Assembly: GCF_013181195.1 (NCBI RefSeq) | Contig: NZ_SMZP01000005.1 | Coordinates: 408,887 to 472,886 of the forward strand | Reading direction: 5' to 3' | DNA length: 64,000 nt | Source: Caulobacter sp. RHG1 | Lineage (GTDB): Bacteria; Pseudomonadota; Alphaproteobacteria; Caulobacterales; Caulobacteraceae | Part shown: in pieces, positions 7,425-15,337 of the stretch | How positions within the stretch are numbered: position 1 is the stretch's first letter | Layout of the letters: every line of letters starts with the position of its first letter | Translations under genes and position numbers: made by a program | Notes under the pieces: model-generated | What the model was told of the DNA's origin: nothing | What the model saw: only the letters and a program-made list of their open reading frames with translations | The model's database searches: none

Positions 7425-8840
7425 TCAGACCAGGGCGGCGCGAAGCGCGTCGATCTTGTCGGCATAGGGAGCGCGAAGGCGCAGGCCGGCGCCGCCGTCG
7501 AGCGCCTGGGTCACGACCGGGCGGGCATGACTGAAACGCTCGAAACCGTGCTTGCCGTGATAGGCGCCCATGCCCGAGGCGCCGACCCCGCCGAAGGGTA
7601 ACGTCTCGATCGAGACATGGGTCATGACGTCGTCGAAGACCAGGGCGCCCGAGGTGGTGCGCGCGGCGAAATCGGCGCGCAGATCGGGGTCCTCGCCGAA
7701 GTAGTAGGCCGCCAGAGGCTTGGGATGGGCGTTGATATAGCCGATCGCCTCATCCAGATCGGCATAGGCGCGGATCGGCAGAAGCGGACCGAAGATCTCC
7801 TCCTGCATGACCCGCATCGCGTCGGTCGCGCCGAGGATCAGCGTGGGGCCGATCTTGCGCGTCTTCGGATCCAGAGCCGGCTCGCCCGTGGGCGACAGGG
7901 GCGCGATCTGGGCCCCCTTCTCCCGCGCGTCGTCGATCAGGGCCGTCAGCCGCTCGTAGTGGCGCGGGCTGACGATCGCCGTGTAGTCGGGGTTGGCCTG
8001 GATCGTCGGCAGGGCGCGCGCGACGAACGACCGGGCCGCGGCGGCGAAGGCGTCGATCCGTGCGGCCGACATCATCACATAGTCGGGCGACACGCAGATC
8101 TGGCCGGCGTTGAAGGTCTTGACCGTCATCGTCCGCTCGGCGGCGACGACGATATCGGCGTCGGGCGCGACGACCACCGGGCTCTTGCCGCCCAGCTCCA
8201 GGGTGACCGGCACGAGATTGGCCGACGCGGCGCGCATGACGTGGCGACCGACCGCGGAGCTGCCGGTGAAGACCAGATGGTCGAACGGCAACGCGGAGAA
8301 GGCCGCGCCGACCTCGGCGTCGCCCAGCACCACGCCCAGCTCCATCGGCGAGAAGTACCGCCCGACCAGCTCGGCCAGCAGCTGCGAGGTCCGCGGCGTC
8401 AGTTCGGACGGCTTGAGCAGGGCGACATTGCCGGCGGCGAACACGCCGGCCAGCGGCCCGAAGGCGAGGTTGATCGGGAAATTCCAAGGCGAGATGACGC
8501 CAACGACGCCCAACGCCTGGCGTTGGATTTCGGTCGTCATCCCGCTCAGCGGCGGCTCGACCGTCTCCGGCGACATCCATCCCGCGAGATGATCGATGGC
8601 GTAGCGCAGCGATTTGACGGTCGTGGCGACGTCGGCGACCAGCGACTGATAGGCGCTGCGATGGCCGAAGTCGTCGCTCATCGCCGAGGCCAGCGCCTGA
8701 TGATTGTCCAGGATCAGGCGCACGGCGCGCTCCAGCCGGTCGCGGCGCAGCGCAGCGTCGGCCGGACCGGCGTCGCGGTGCGCCTGCTGCATGGAGCGGA
8801 CGATCGAGGTGAGGGTGGCGATGTCGTTGTGGGAAGACAT
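7425..8840 (-). CDS. Coniferyl aldehyde dehydrogenase-like NAD(P)+-dependent aldehyde dehydrogenase
   Basis: A 471-residue aldehyde dehydrogenase. SPWNFPINL binds cofactor, FTGSSAVGRHV is the turn near the nicotinamide, ELGGKSP has the general-base Glu and FNAGQICVSPDYV has the catalytic Cys. EEIFGPLLPI and PFGGVGASGMGAYHG are late conserved segments. The VSPDYV context and short length resemble coniferyl-aldehyde and fatty-aldehyde dehydrogenases (class 3-like) rather than betaine or succinate-semialdehyde enzymes. It shares an operon with the DJ-1/PfpI gene and is divergent from a LysR regulator over a 104-bp gap holding an 18-bp palindrome. Confidence 0.87.
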   Translation of the reverse strand: MSSHNDIATLTSIVRSMQQAHRDAGPADAALRRDRLERAVRLILDNHQALASAMSDDFGHRSAYQSLVADVATTVKSLRYAIDHLAGWMSPETVEPPLSGMTTEIQRQALGVVGVISPWNFPINLAFGPLAGVFAAGNVALLKPSELTPRTSQLLAELVGRYFSPMELGVVLGDAEVGAAFSALPFDHLVFTGSSAVGRHVMRAASANLVPVTLELGGKSPVVVAPDADIVVAAERTMTVKTFNAGQICVSPDYVMMSAARIDAFAAAARSFVARALPTIQANPDYTAIVSPRHYERLTALIDDAREKGAQIAPLSPTGEPALDPKTRKIGPTLILGATDAMRVMQEEIFGPLLPIRAYADLDEAIGYINAHPKPLAAYYFGEDPDLRADFAARTTSGALVFDDVMTHVSIETLPFGGVGASGMGAYHGKHGFERFSHARPVVTQALDGGAGLRLRAPYADKIDALRAALV

Positions 8841-8919
8841 GACGGCTCTTCGTGTCGATGGGATGCGCAGGGTCTATCCCCGCGGGCCGCGAGCCGCCTC
8901 GAAGAGGAATGGCGGCCAC

Positions 8920-8937
8920 CCATAATATTGCTTATGG
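8920..8937. promoter_or_regulatory. Candidate LysR operator, palindrome CCATAA-N6-TTATGG
   Basis: A perfect 6+6 palindrome with a six-base A/T-rich centre lies eight bases before the LysR start, in the divergent space shared with the aldehyde dehydrogenase gene. Symmetry, A/T content and location fit a LysR recognition site. It could control both directions. Confidence 0.5.
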
Positions 8938-8944
8938 ATGCCTT

Positions 8945-9847
8945 ATGTCCGTTCAGCGCCTGCGCACCTTCGTCGAGGTCTATCGCCAGCGGTCGATCAG
9001 CGGCGCGGCCCGATCGTTGGGCCTGACGCAGCCCGCCGTGTCGCAGCACATCGCCGCGCTGGAGGCCGCGGTAGGCCATCCCCTGTTCGAGCGCGAAAGC
9101 CGCGGCGTCCTGCCGACCGCCGCGGCCCGGGAGTTGGCGGCCGATCTGGGCGACACCCTGGACGTGGCCGAGGCCGCCCTGGCCTCCGCCCGGGCGCGGT
9201 CGGCGGACATGTCGGGCGTCATCCAGATCGCCGGAAATGGCGACTTCTTGTCGGAAGTGGTCGCGCCACGTCTGATCCCGCTGCTGGAGATCGGCATGCG
9301 CGTGCGGCTGCAGGCCGGCGACCGAGCTCAAGTCGAGGACATGCTGGTCGGCGGGGCCTGCGACCTGGGGATCTTTGCCTATCCGGTCGAGGACCAGCGG
9401 CTGCGAAGCGAGAAGATCCGCGACGAGGCCATGTCGGCCGTCGCCGCTCCAGCCGTGGCGGCGCGGATTGCTGCAGCGGCCGACCTGAGCGACGGCCTGG
9501 CCGCCGAGGCGATGCTGACCTACAGCCTGGAGCGCCCGCTGCTGAACGACTGGCTGGAGCATAACGGATTGACGGCCAGCGCCCGGTCGCCGGCGGTCAT
9601 CGGCCAGGACTTGCGGGGACTGTGCAGCCTGCTGCGGGCCGGCGTAGGCTGGTCGGTGCTGCCGCGCTACCTCTCCAGCCCGTTCATCGCGCGCGGGGAG
9701 CTGGCGGAGATCCCCTCCCCCAACGGCGCGATCCTCCGGCCGTACTTCCTGGTCTGGGCGCCCAGCGCCCTGCGTCAGCCCCGGATCGCCCACGCGCGCC
9801 AGACGCTTCTGTGGGGCCTGTCAAAGGGCGATGCGGTCTCGCCCTAG
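8945..9847 (+). CDS. LysR family transcriptional regulator
   Basis: A 300-residue LysR protein. The first 60 residues form the winged helix (LRTFVEVYRQRSISGAARSLGLTQPAVSQHIAALE), followed by a linker helix and a two-lobed periplasmic-binding-like effector domain starting around residue 90. The ATG at 8945 is preferred since homology starts MSVQRLRTF; an upstream frame to 8852 would cross the palindrome. Divergent arrangement with the aldehyde dehydrogenase/DJ-1 operon makes that operon the likely target, with an aldehyde or the derived acid as effector (inference). Its stop overlaps the end of the next, convergent gene. Confidence 0.88.
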   Translation: MSVQRLRTFVEVYRQRSISGAARSLGLTQPAVSQHIAALEAAVGHPLFERESRGVLPTAAARELAADLGDTLDVAEAALASARARSADMSGVIQIAGNGDFLSEVVAPRLIPLLEIGMRVRLQAGDRAQVEDMLVGGACDLGIFAYPVEDQRLRSEKIRDEAMSAVAAPAVAARIAAAADLSDGLAAEAMLTYSLERPLLNDWLEHNGLTASARSPAVIGQDLRGLCSLLRAGVGWSVLPRYLSSPFIARGELAEIPSPNGAILRPYFLVWAPSALRQPRIAHARQTLLWGLSKGDAVSP

Positions 9848-10524
9848 AACACCCTGGCCTGCAGCCACAGGATCGCCGGATAGGTCGCCAGCCAGGTCCA
9901 GAAGAAGCGGTTGAGGCCAAACAGGCAGGCATTGGCCAGATGGAAGGTCGCGGCGATGACCAGGCCCGCATAGAGGGCCGGCGGCCATAGCAAGGTCAGC
10001 GGGAAGGCCAGCTCGAAGCCCATCACCGCCCAGGACATGGCCCTGAGCAGCTGCGGGCGATCGGCGAAGGCGCGCAAGCTCTCGGCGACGGGATAGGCCG
10101 AAAACTGGAATACGTCGCGCAGGGCGCGTCCGGTCCGCCAATCGGGATTGATGATCTTCACCCAGCCGGAGATGAAGTAGGACAGCACCAGCTGCGCGCC
10201 CAGATAGCCGAAGGCCAGCTCCTTCAGGGCCGGCGTGGGCAGGAGGTGCGACAGGGTCAGGCACCACAGGGCCAGCAGGCCCATGCGGTCGCTGCCACCG
10301 TTGTAAGGGCCCTGGAAGCGCTGGAGGATCAGCAGCGACAGTCCGGCCAGGGCGACGAGCGGCCAGGGCATGGCCACACCCGCGACGACCAGTCCGCACA
10401 GCACGATCCGGACGCCGAACAACACCTTCTCGTCGCGGAAGCCGCGCAGGTGCTCCAGGCTCTGCTGGATCAGCGCCAGGGCCAGAAGCACCTCGGTGTA
10501 GCGGAGTGCGGTCTCGAGGGTCAT
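9844..10524 (-). CDS. HTTM-like multi-pass membrane protein
   Basis: A 226-residue protein with about six to seven predicted hydrophobic helices. It contains LILQRFQGPYNGGSDRMG, LVLSYFISGWVKIINPDWRTG and ATFHLANACLFGLNRFFWTW, segments that recur in HTTM proteins related to vitamin K-dependent gamma-carboxylase. The catalytic carboxylase portion is absent, so activity should not be assumed. The start at 10524 overlaps the upstream gene's stop (ATGA), implying coupling with the 148-residue soluble protein. The 259-residue open frame reaches further upstream only as a shadow of that neighbour. Confidence 0.75.
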   Translation of the reverse strand: MTLETALRYTEVLLALALIQQSLEHLRGFRDEKVLFGVRIVLCGLVVAGVAMPWPLVALAGLSLLILQRFQGPYNGGSDRMGLLALWCLTLSHLLPTPALKELAFGYLGAQLVLSYFISGWVKIINPDWRTGRALRDVFQFSAYPVAESLRAFADRPQLLRAMSWAVMGFELAFPLTLLWPPALYAGLVIAATFHLANACLFGLNRFFWTWLATYPAILWLQARVF

Positions 10525-10967
10525 CGCGTCACGATGTCGGCCAGCAGGCGCGGATAGGGCTGGAACAGCACCTCTTGCTCGACGCCCGCATCGCCGCGAC
10601 TGACGAACACCAGGCGGAAGCAAAGCCAGGGCCGGTCCTCATCCAGCGGCTCTCGCTTCAGGTCGGCGGCGATGCGCTTGAAGAGCTCATCCTCGCTGTG
10701 CTGGGGCGTGCGGTCTTCCGCCAGGCGCTCGGCGCAGCTGGCCACGAACAGGGTCTGGTTCCAGCGCGGGTTCCAGACCAGGCGGGCCAGCATCGTCCCG
10801 ATCGGCGCGTGCGTCGGCTTGGGTCGGAACTCCCGCCAGTCGTCGGCGACATGACCGCGCGTCGGCAGCAAGGCGTACTCGACCCGCGGCGAGGGCGCGA
10901 TCACGTCGAAGAAGTTCCACGACGGGATCAGCGCCGGCGCCAGCAGCTTCAGCGGGCCGAGCAACAC
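10521..10967 (-). CDS. Conserved hypothetical protein, partner of the HTTM-like protein
   Basis: A 148-residue, mostly soluble protein without a signal peptide. Notable are FLPSWNFFD-like aromatic residues near the start (IPSWNFFDVIAP), WREFRPKP, and VWNPRWNQTLFVASCAERL. I cannot name a domain. Small proteins of this kind are often encoded just upstream of HTTM membrane proteins; here the stop and the next start overlap by four bases, so the two products are probably made in equal amounts and act together. Three bases separate it from the CNNM protein stop on the same strand. Confidence 0.65.
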   Translation of the reverse strand: MLLGPLKLLAPALIPSWNFFDVIAPSPRVEYALLPTRGHVADDWREFRPKPTHAPIGTMLARLVWNPRWNQTLFVASCAERLAEDRTPQHSEDELFKRIAADLKREPLDEDRPWLCFRLVFVSRGDAGVEQEVLFQPYPRLLADIVTR

Positions 10968-10970
10968 GGG

Positions 10971-12281
10971 CTAGTCCTCGGCGTCGTCGGTCTTCCGCTT
11001 GCCGTGCTTGAGGATGATCTTGTCGATCCGCGAGCCGTCCATGTCGACGATCTCCAGGTCGAAGGCGCCGATCTCGACGTGCTCGCCCTCGGTCGGCAGA
11101 CGACCCAGCTGGTCCAGGATCAGTCCGGCCACGGTGTGATAGCCGCCCTCGGCCTCGAAGTTCTCGCCCAGGTGATCGTTCAGTTCCTGGATGTCCAGGC
11201 GCGCGTCGATCAGCCAGCTGCCGTCGTCGCGACGCAGGATGCGCTTCTCGTCGTCGGCGTGATCCTCGGGGAAGTCGCCAGCGATCATTTCCAGCAGGTC
11301 CAGAGGCGTGATCGCGCCCTGCAGCGAGCCGAACTCGTCGACGACCAGGGCCATGTGCAGGCTGGTCGACTTGAAGACCGCCAGGGCCTTCAGCAACGAC
11401 ATGGTCTCGGGAATGGCCACCGGCTGCTGCACGTGGGCCTTCAGGTCCAGCGGCTCGGCGCCCAGGCAGGCGTCCAGCAGGTCCTTCTTGGAGACGACGC
11501 CGATGTCGCCGTCGAGGTCGCCCTCGGTGGCCACCAGGATGCGCGAGTGGGCGCTGGCGCGGATCTCGGCCAGCACCGTCTCGGGGCTGTCGGCCAGCGA
11601 CACCCAGAAGAGGTCGCGGCGCGGGGTCATGGCCACGCGGACCGGGCGATCGCCCAAGCGCAGCACTTCCTGGATCATCGAGCGCTCTTCGGGCTCGATC
11701 AGGCCGGACTCGGCGCCTTCGGCCAGCACCGCTTCCACCTCTTCGGTGGTGACGCTGTTATTGCGCTCGTCGCGCACGCCCATCAGCTTCAGCACCGCGG
11801 CGGTGGACACCGTCAGCAAGGTCACGAACGGACGCAGCACCGTGGCGACGACCGACAGGAACGGGGCCATGCGGCGGGCGATGGCGTCAGGGAACATCAG
11901 GGCCAGGCGCTTGGGCACCAGTTCGCCCAGGATCACCGAGACATAGGTCAGGCCGATGACGACGATGCCCGTCGCGATGGCCTCGGAATATTTGGCGACG
12001 ACCGGGAAGCCTTCCAGCCAGTGGTCGAGCGCGCCGGCGATGGTGGCCTGGCCGTAGGCGCCGGCGAAGATGCCGATCAGGGTGATGCCGACCTGCACGG
12101 CCGAGAGGAACCGAGTCGGGTGCTCAGCCATGTCGAGGGCCAGCTTGGCCCCTTTGTCACCCTTTTCGGCGAGGCCTTGCAGGCGAGCCTTCCGAGCCGA
12201 GACGACGGCCAGTTCGGACATGGCGAAAACCCCGTTCAGCAGAACGAGGAGGAAAACGACGGCGAGCGCGACGAGTATCAT
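10971..12281 (-). CDS. CNNM/CBS-domain 'hemolysin family' membrane protein
   Basis: A 436-residue protein with the three-part CorC/HlyC-like design: an N-terminal DUF21/CNNM membrane domain with four hydrophobic helices (about residues 1-180, including ITLIGIFAGAYGQ and SVILGELVPKRLAL), a tandem CBS pair (about 200-335, with MTPRRDLFWVS and ALVVDEFGSLQGAITPLDLLE), and a C-terminal CorC_HlyC transporter-associated domain (about 350-425). Relatives move or regulate Mg2+/Co2+; the name hemolysin is historical. It is transcribed ahead of, and three bases from, the two smaller genes at 9844-10967, so all three may share a message. Confidence 0.88.
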   Translation of the reverse strand: MILVALAVVFLLVLLNGVFAMSELAVVSARKARLQGLAEKGDKGAKLALDMAEHPTRFLSAVQVGITLIGIFAGAYGQATIAGALDHWLEGFPVVAKYSEAIATGIVVIGLTYVSVILGELVPKRLALMFPDAIARRMAPFLSVVATVLRPFVTLLTVSTAAVLKLMGVRDERNNSVTTEEVEAVLAEGAESGLIEPEERSMIQEVLRLGDRPVRVAMTPRRDLFWVSLADSPETVLAEIRASAHSRILVATEGDLDGDIGVVSKKDLLDACLGAEPLDLKAHVQQPVAIPETMSLLKALAVFKSTSLHMALVVDEFGSLQGAITPLDLLEMIAGDFPEDHADDEKRILRRDDGSWLIDARLDIQELNDHLGENFEAEGGYHTVAGLILDQLGRLPTEGEHVEIGAFDLEIVDMDGSRIDKIILKHGKRKTDDAED

Positions 12282-12361
12282 GGCCCTTCAGGGTCAAGGA
12301 CGCGTCGCCGGACGGCGACCGCGGCGCGGGCAAGCAGGGGATCCCGGCCCGGTTACTATAC

Positions 12362-12398
12362 AAAGAAAAACGCCGCGGCCTATAGAGCCACGGCGTTT
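12362..12398 (-). terminator. Intrinsic terminator of the phn operon
   Basis: An eight-base stem, AAACGCCG (12368-12375) with CGGCGTTT (12391-12398), read on the minus strand ends in a T-rich run (complement of 12362-12370). It lies 35 bp past the phnE stop. Confidence 0.8.
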
Positions 12399-12432
12399 GA
12401 TGTTCTTTGACGCGAATAGCCGCCGAACTGAA

Positions 12433-13263
12433 CTAAAGCAGGCGCGTCCGGATCACTTGCGACAGCAGGTCGATCAGCGACACGGCCACCACGATGACCA
12501 GCACGATGCAGCCGGTCTGGTCGTACTGAAACGCATTGACCGAATCGAGCAGCACCTGGCCCACGCCGCCGGCCCCGATCAGGCCCAGCACGGTGGCCGC
12601 GCGGCTCGAGGATTCGAAGCGGTAGAGGGCGTAGCTGGTCCACAGCGGGGCCACCTGCGGGATCACGCCCCAGACGATCTCCTGCAGCTTGACGGCGCCG
12701 GTGGCGCGCACGCCCTCGACCGGCCCCTTGTCGATCGACTCGACGGCTTCGGCGAACAGCTTGGCCAGCACGCCGCCGGTGTTGAACATCAGCGCCATCA
12801 CCCCGGCGAACGGCCCCAGGCCCACGGCGGTGATGAAGATCAGGGCCACGACCAGATCGGGGATCGAGCGGATCAGGTCCAGCAGGCGGCGAACCGGTTG
12901 CTGGATCCACACCGGAGTGATGTTGCTGGCGCCCAGCAGGCCCAGCGGGATAGCCACGATGATCGCCAGGAAGGTGCCCCACAGCGCCATCTGGATCGTC
13001 TGCCACATCTTGCCGACGTACAGCGACCAGTCGGCGGCCATGAACGCCGCGGGATCGGTGAACGGCGAGAAGAAGCCCTCGGCGAACTCCCGCATCCGCC
13101 CCGCTTCCGTGAACAGCTGCGGGAACTTGTCGATCTCAGCCGGTTTGAAGCTGACGATCAGCAGGGCCGCCACGCCGCCCCAGATCAGGACGTCGAAGAT
13201 CATCGCCGTAGACGAGCGTTTCGGAGCGGCTGGCGGGGCCGCGGCCGGAAGGGTCTCGCTCAT
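12433..13263 (-). CDS. phnE: Phosphonate ABC transporter permease PhnE
   Basis: A 276-residue inner-membrane permease with about six helices. The EAA-type coupling loop, which docks on the ATPase, is visible as VEGVRATGAVKLQEIVWGVIPQVAP, and the helix LLGASNITPVWIQQPVRRLLDLIRSIPDLVVAL is typical of PhnE. It forms the channel for phosphonate or related phosphorus compounds with PhnC and PhnD. It is the last gene of phnCDE, eight bases after phnD, with a terminator just downstream. Confidence 0.93.
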   Translation of the reverse strand: MSETLPAAAPPAAPKRSSTAMIFDVLIWGGVAALLIVSFKPAEIDKFPQLFTEAGRMREFAEGFFSPFTDPAAFMAADWSLYVGKMWQTIQMALWGTFLAIIVAIPLGLLGASNITPVWIQQPVRRLLDLIRSIPDLVVALIFITAVGLGPFAGVMALMFNTGGVLAKLFAEAVESIDKGPVEGVRATGAVKLQEIVWGVIPQVAPLWTSYALYRFESSSRAATVLGLIGAGGVGQVLLDSVNAFQYDQTGCIVLVIVVAVSLIDLLSQVIRTRLL

Positions 13264-13271
13264 CGAGGCTC

Positions 13272-14294
13272 TCAGTCGGCGGCCGGGGCGGGCAGGCCGG
13301 CCTTGCCCTCGGCGGCGACGCGCTCGGCCTTGACGCCGTCGAGGGTCTTCTGGGCGGCGGCGATCTTGGCCTGGTCGCCGGTCTCGCGGGCAAGGCCCAG
13401 TTGCTCGAGGGCCTCCATCTCGCGCACCACCAGCAGGTGGGTGTTGTCGGCCGGCTTGAAGCCGCCCATCGACAGGCGCGCCAGATGCTCGCGCTGCAGG
13501 GCCGCTTCCGGCGTGTCGCCCTGGCCGTAGGTCAGGAAGAACTGGCGCAGCTTTTCCTTCACGACGGGATCGAGATCCTTGCGCCAGACGATCGGATCCT
13601 CGGGCAGGGTCGGCGATTCCCAGATCACCTTGACCTTCGAGGTCTTGTTGTCGCTGCGCTCGGCGTTCAGGCGCAGGGCGGTCGAGTTGTTGGTCGAGGC
13701 GTCCAGCTTGTGGTTGGCCACGGCCGCCAGATTGGCGTCATGGCTGGCGCTGAGCACGGTCTTGAAGCAGGTCTCGGGCTTCTTGCCGGCCGGGATGAAC
13801 ACGTAGGTCATCGGCGCCAGGGTGCCCGAGGTCGACTTCTTGTCGCCGATGCCGAAGTTCAGCGTCTTGTCGCACTTGAGCAGACCTTCCAGGGTCAGCT
13901 TGCTGTCGGCCGGGACGATGATCACCGACTTGTAGCCGTCGGTGCCCGACGGGTCGAAGGTGCGGGCGAACACCTCGCCGCCCGAGCGGCGAACAGCCTC
14001 CAGGCCCGAAGCGTTCGAGAACCAGCCCAGGTCGGTCTGCTTGGCGCCCATGGCCACGATCAGCGACGAATAGTTCGACGAGAAGAACGGCTTCACCTTG
14101 AGGCCGGTCTGCTTCTCCATGTCGGCCAGGATCGGCTTCCAGTAGCTCTCCATGTTCTGGGCCGACTCGGTCGACAGGATGGAGAACGTCACCGTGTCCT
14201 TGGCGGACGTGGTCGCGGCCTTCTGGCCGCACGAGGCCAGGGCCAGAGCCGAGAAACCGGCGGCGATAGCGATGGCCGAGCGGCGGCTGATCAT
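13272..14294 (-). CDS. phnD: Phosphonate ABC transporter substrate-binding lipoprotein PhnD
   Basis: A 340-residue periplasmic binding protein. The N-terminus MISRRSAIAIAAGFSALA runs to a lipobox LALASCGQ, so it is probably lipid-anchored. FSILSTESAQNMESYWKPILADMEKQTGL and the PSGTDGYKSVIIVP and GDKKSTSGTLAP segments match PhnD-type phosphate/phosphonate-binding proteins; the Ser/Thr cluster in KSTSG contacts the ligand phosphono group in the family. Its ATG overlaps the phnC stop by four bases. The true ligand might be a phosphonate, phosphite or an ester. Confidence 0.93.
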   Translation of the reverse strand: MISRRSAIAIAAGFSALALASCGQKAATTSAKDTVTFSILSTESAQNMESYWKPILADMEKQTGLKVKPFFSSNYSSLIVAMGAKQTDLGWFSNASGLEAVRRSGGEVFARTFDPSGTDGYKSVIIVPADSKLTLEGLLKCDKTLNFGIGDKKSTSGTLAPMTYVFIPAGKKPETCFKTVLSASHDANLAAVANHKLDASTNNSTALRLNAERSDNKTSKVKVIWESPTLPEDPIVWRKDLDPVVKEKLRQFFLTYGQGDTPEAALQREHLARLSMGGFKPADNTHLLVVREMEALEQLGLARETGDQAKIAAAQKTLDGVKAERVAAEGKAGLPAPAAD

Positions 14295-15100
14295 TGCGGG
14301 GCTCCTTCCCAGAACACGTCCTCGAATTCCGGGCCGTAGATGTCGATGAGTTTGTCACGCTTCAGGTCGGCGGCCGGGCCGTCATAGACCTTCTTGCCGG
14401 CCTTCAGGGCCACGACCCGGTCGCAGTAGCGCAGGGCGTAGTCCACCTGGTGCAGGGTTACGACGACCGTCAGGCCATCGGTTTGATTGAGATCACGCAG
14501 GATCTCCATGACCTTGCGGGCCGAAACCGGATCCAGCGAGGCGACGGGCTCGTCGGCCAGGATGATCTTGGCCTTCTGGACCAGGGCCCGGGCGATGGCG
14601 CCGCGCTGCTGCTGGCCGCCCGACAGGGTGTTGGCGCGCTGGGCGGCGTAGTCGGAGACGCCCACCCGGTGCAAAGCCGCCATGGCCGCCTCGCGGGTTT
14701 CCTTCGGCCAGCGGCCGAACAGCCCTTGCAGGAAAGAAATGCGACCCAGCGAGCCCAGGGCGACATTGCTGAATAGCGACAGGCGGCCGACCAGGTTGAA
14801 CTGCTGGGCGATGAAGCCGATGCGGATGCGCGCCTTGCGCACTTCGCCCGACACCTTGCCCTTGGCCTGGACGGGCCCGCCGAAGGCGGTGATGGCGCCC
14901 TCGCCCCCATTCTCGCTTGGGGCGTCGATGGTCTGCAGGCCGTCGATCGAGCGCAGAAGCGTGGATTTTCCAGAGCCCGACGGGCCGATGAGCGCGATCA
15001 TCTCTCCCCGCGCGACGTCGAGGGAGACTTGGTCCAGCGCGCGCCTGGACCCGAAGGTCTTGGACGCGCCGCGGATCGAGAGAACTGGGTCCGACGTCAT
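14291..15100 (-). CDS. phnC: Phosphonate ABC transporter ATP-binding protein PhnC
   Basis: A 269-residue ABC ATPase. Walker A is GPSGSGKST, the Q-loop lies in IGFIAQQFNLVGRLS, the signature is LSGGQQQRGAIARAL, Walker B is IILADEPVASLD and the switch His is in VVTLHQVDYA. It powers import through PhnE. It is the promoter-proximal gene; the 237-bp gap to the divergent ornithine decarboxylase gene must contain the promoter. No carbon-phosphorus lyase, phosphonatase or phosphite dehydrogenase gene is nearby, so this operon supplies only uptake. Confidence 0.93.
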   Translation of the reverse strand: MTSDPVLSIRGASKTFGSRRALDQVSLDVARGEMIALIGPSGSGKSTLLRSIDGLQTIDAPSENGGEGAITAFGGPVQAKGKVSGEVRKARIRIGFIAQQFNLVGRLSLFSNVALGSLGRISFLQGLFGRWPKETREAAMAALHRVGVSDYAAQRANTLSGGQQQRGAIARALVQKAKIILADEPVASLDPVSARKVMEILRDLNQTDGLTVVVTLHQVDYALRYCDRVVALKAGKKVYDGPAADLKRDKLIDIYGPEFEDVFWEGAPQ

Positions 15101-15323
15101 GGTCGGGGCGAATCCTTAACGTGGTTTCGGGACTTGGGAAATGCGATCTCCGGTTTGGGGGGCGTTCGCAATGAATTTGTGACTTTGGGTGGAGCAATTC
15201 ACCCCGAAACGGCGCCGCAAAAGGGTCTTTACATCCCAGTCCAATGACCCTATTTCGCTCGCTCCGGCGGACCCGAAGTCCTCTAAAACGCTGCTAACGC
15301 CGGCCTGGGTTTAACTTCCAACA

Positions 15324-15328
15324 GGGGG
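15324..15328 (+). promoter_or_regulatory. Ribosome binding site that supports a TTG start
   Basis: A GGGGG run nine bases upstream of TTG at 15338 gives normal spacing for that codon, while the next in-frame ATG (15353) would be 24 bases away. This favours TTG as the start of the decarboxylase. Confidence 0.55.
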
Positions 15329-15337
15329 TTACGTGAA

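Noticed and set aside
10506..12410. 634-residue plus-strand frame opposite the CNNM gene
   Set aside because: Gln/His/Asp/Arg-rich shadow; the minus strand shows all CNNM, CBS and CorC_HlyC landmarks.
15101..15337. PhoB box upstream of phnC
   Set aside because: A TCACAAATTCATTG-like stretch is present but the 11-bp direct-repeat pattern is too weak to claim.
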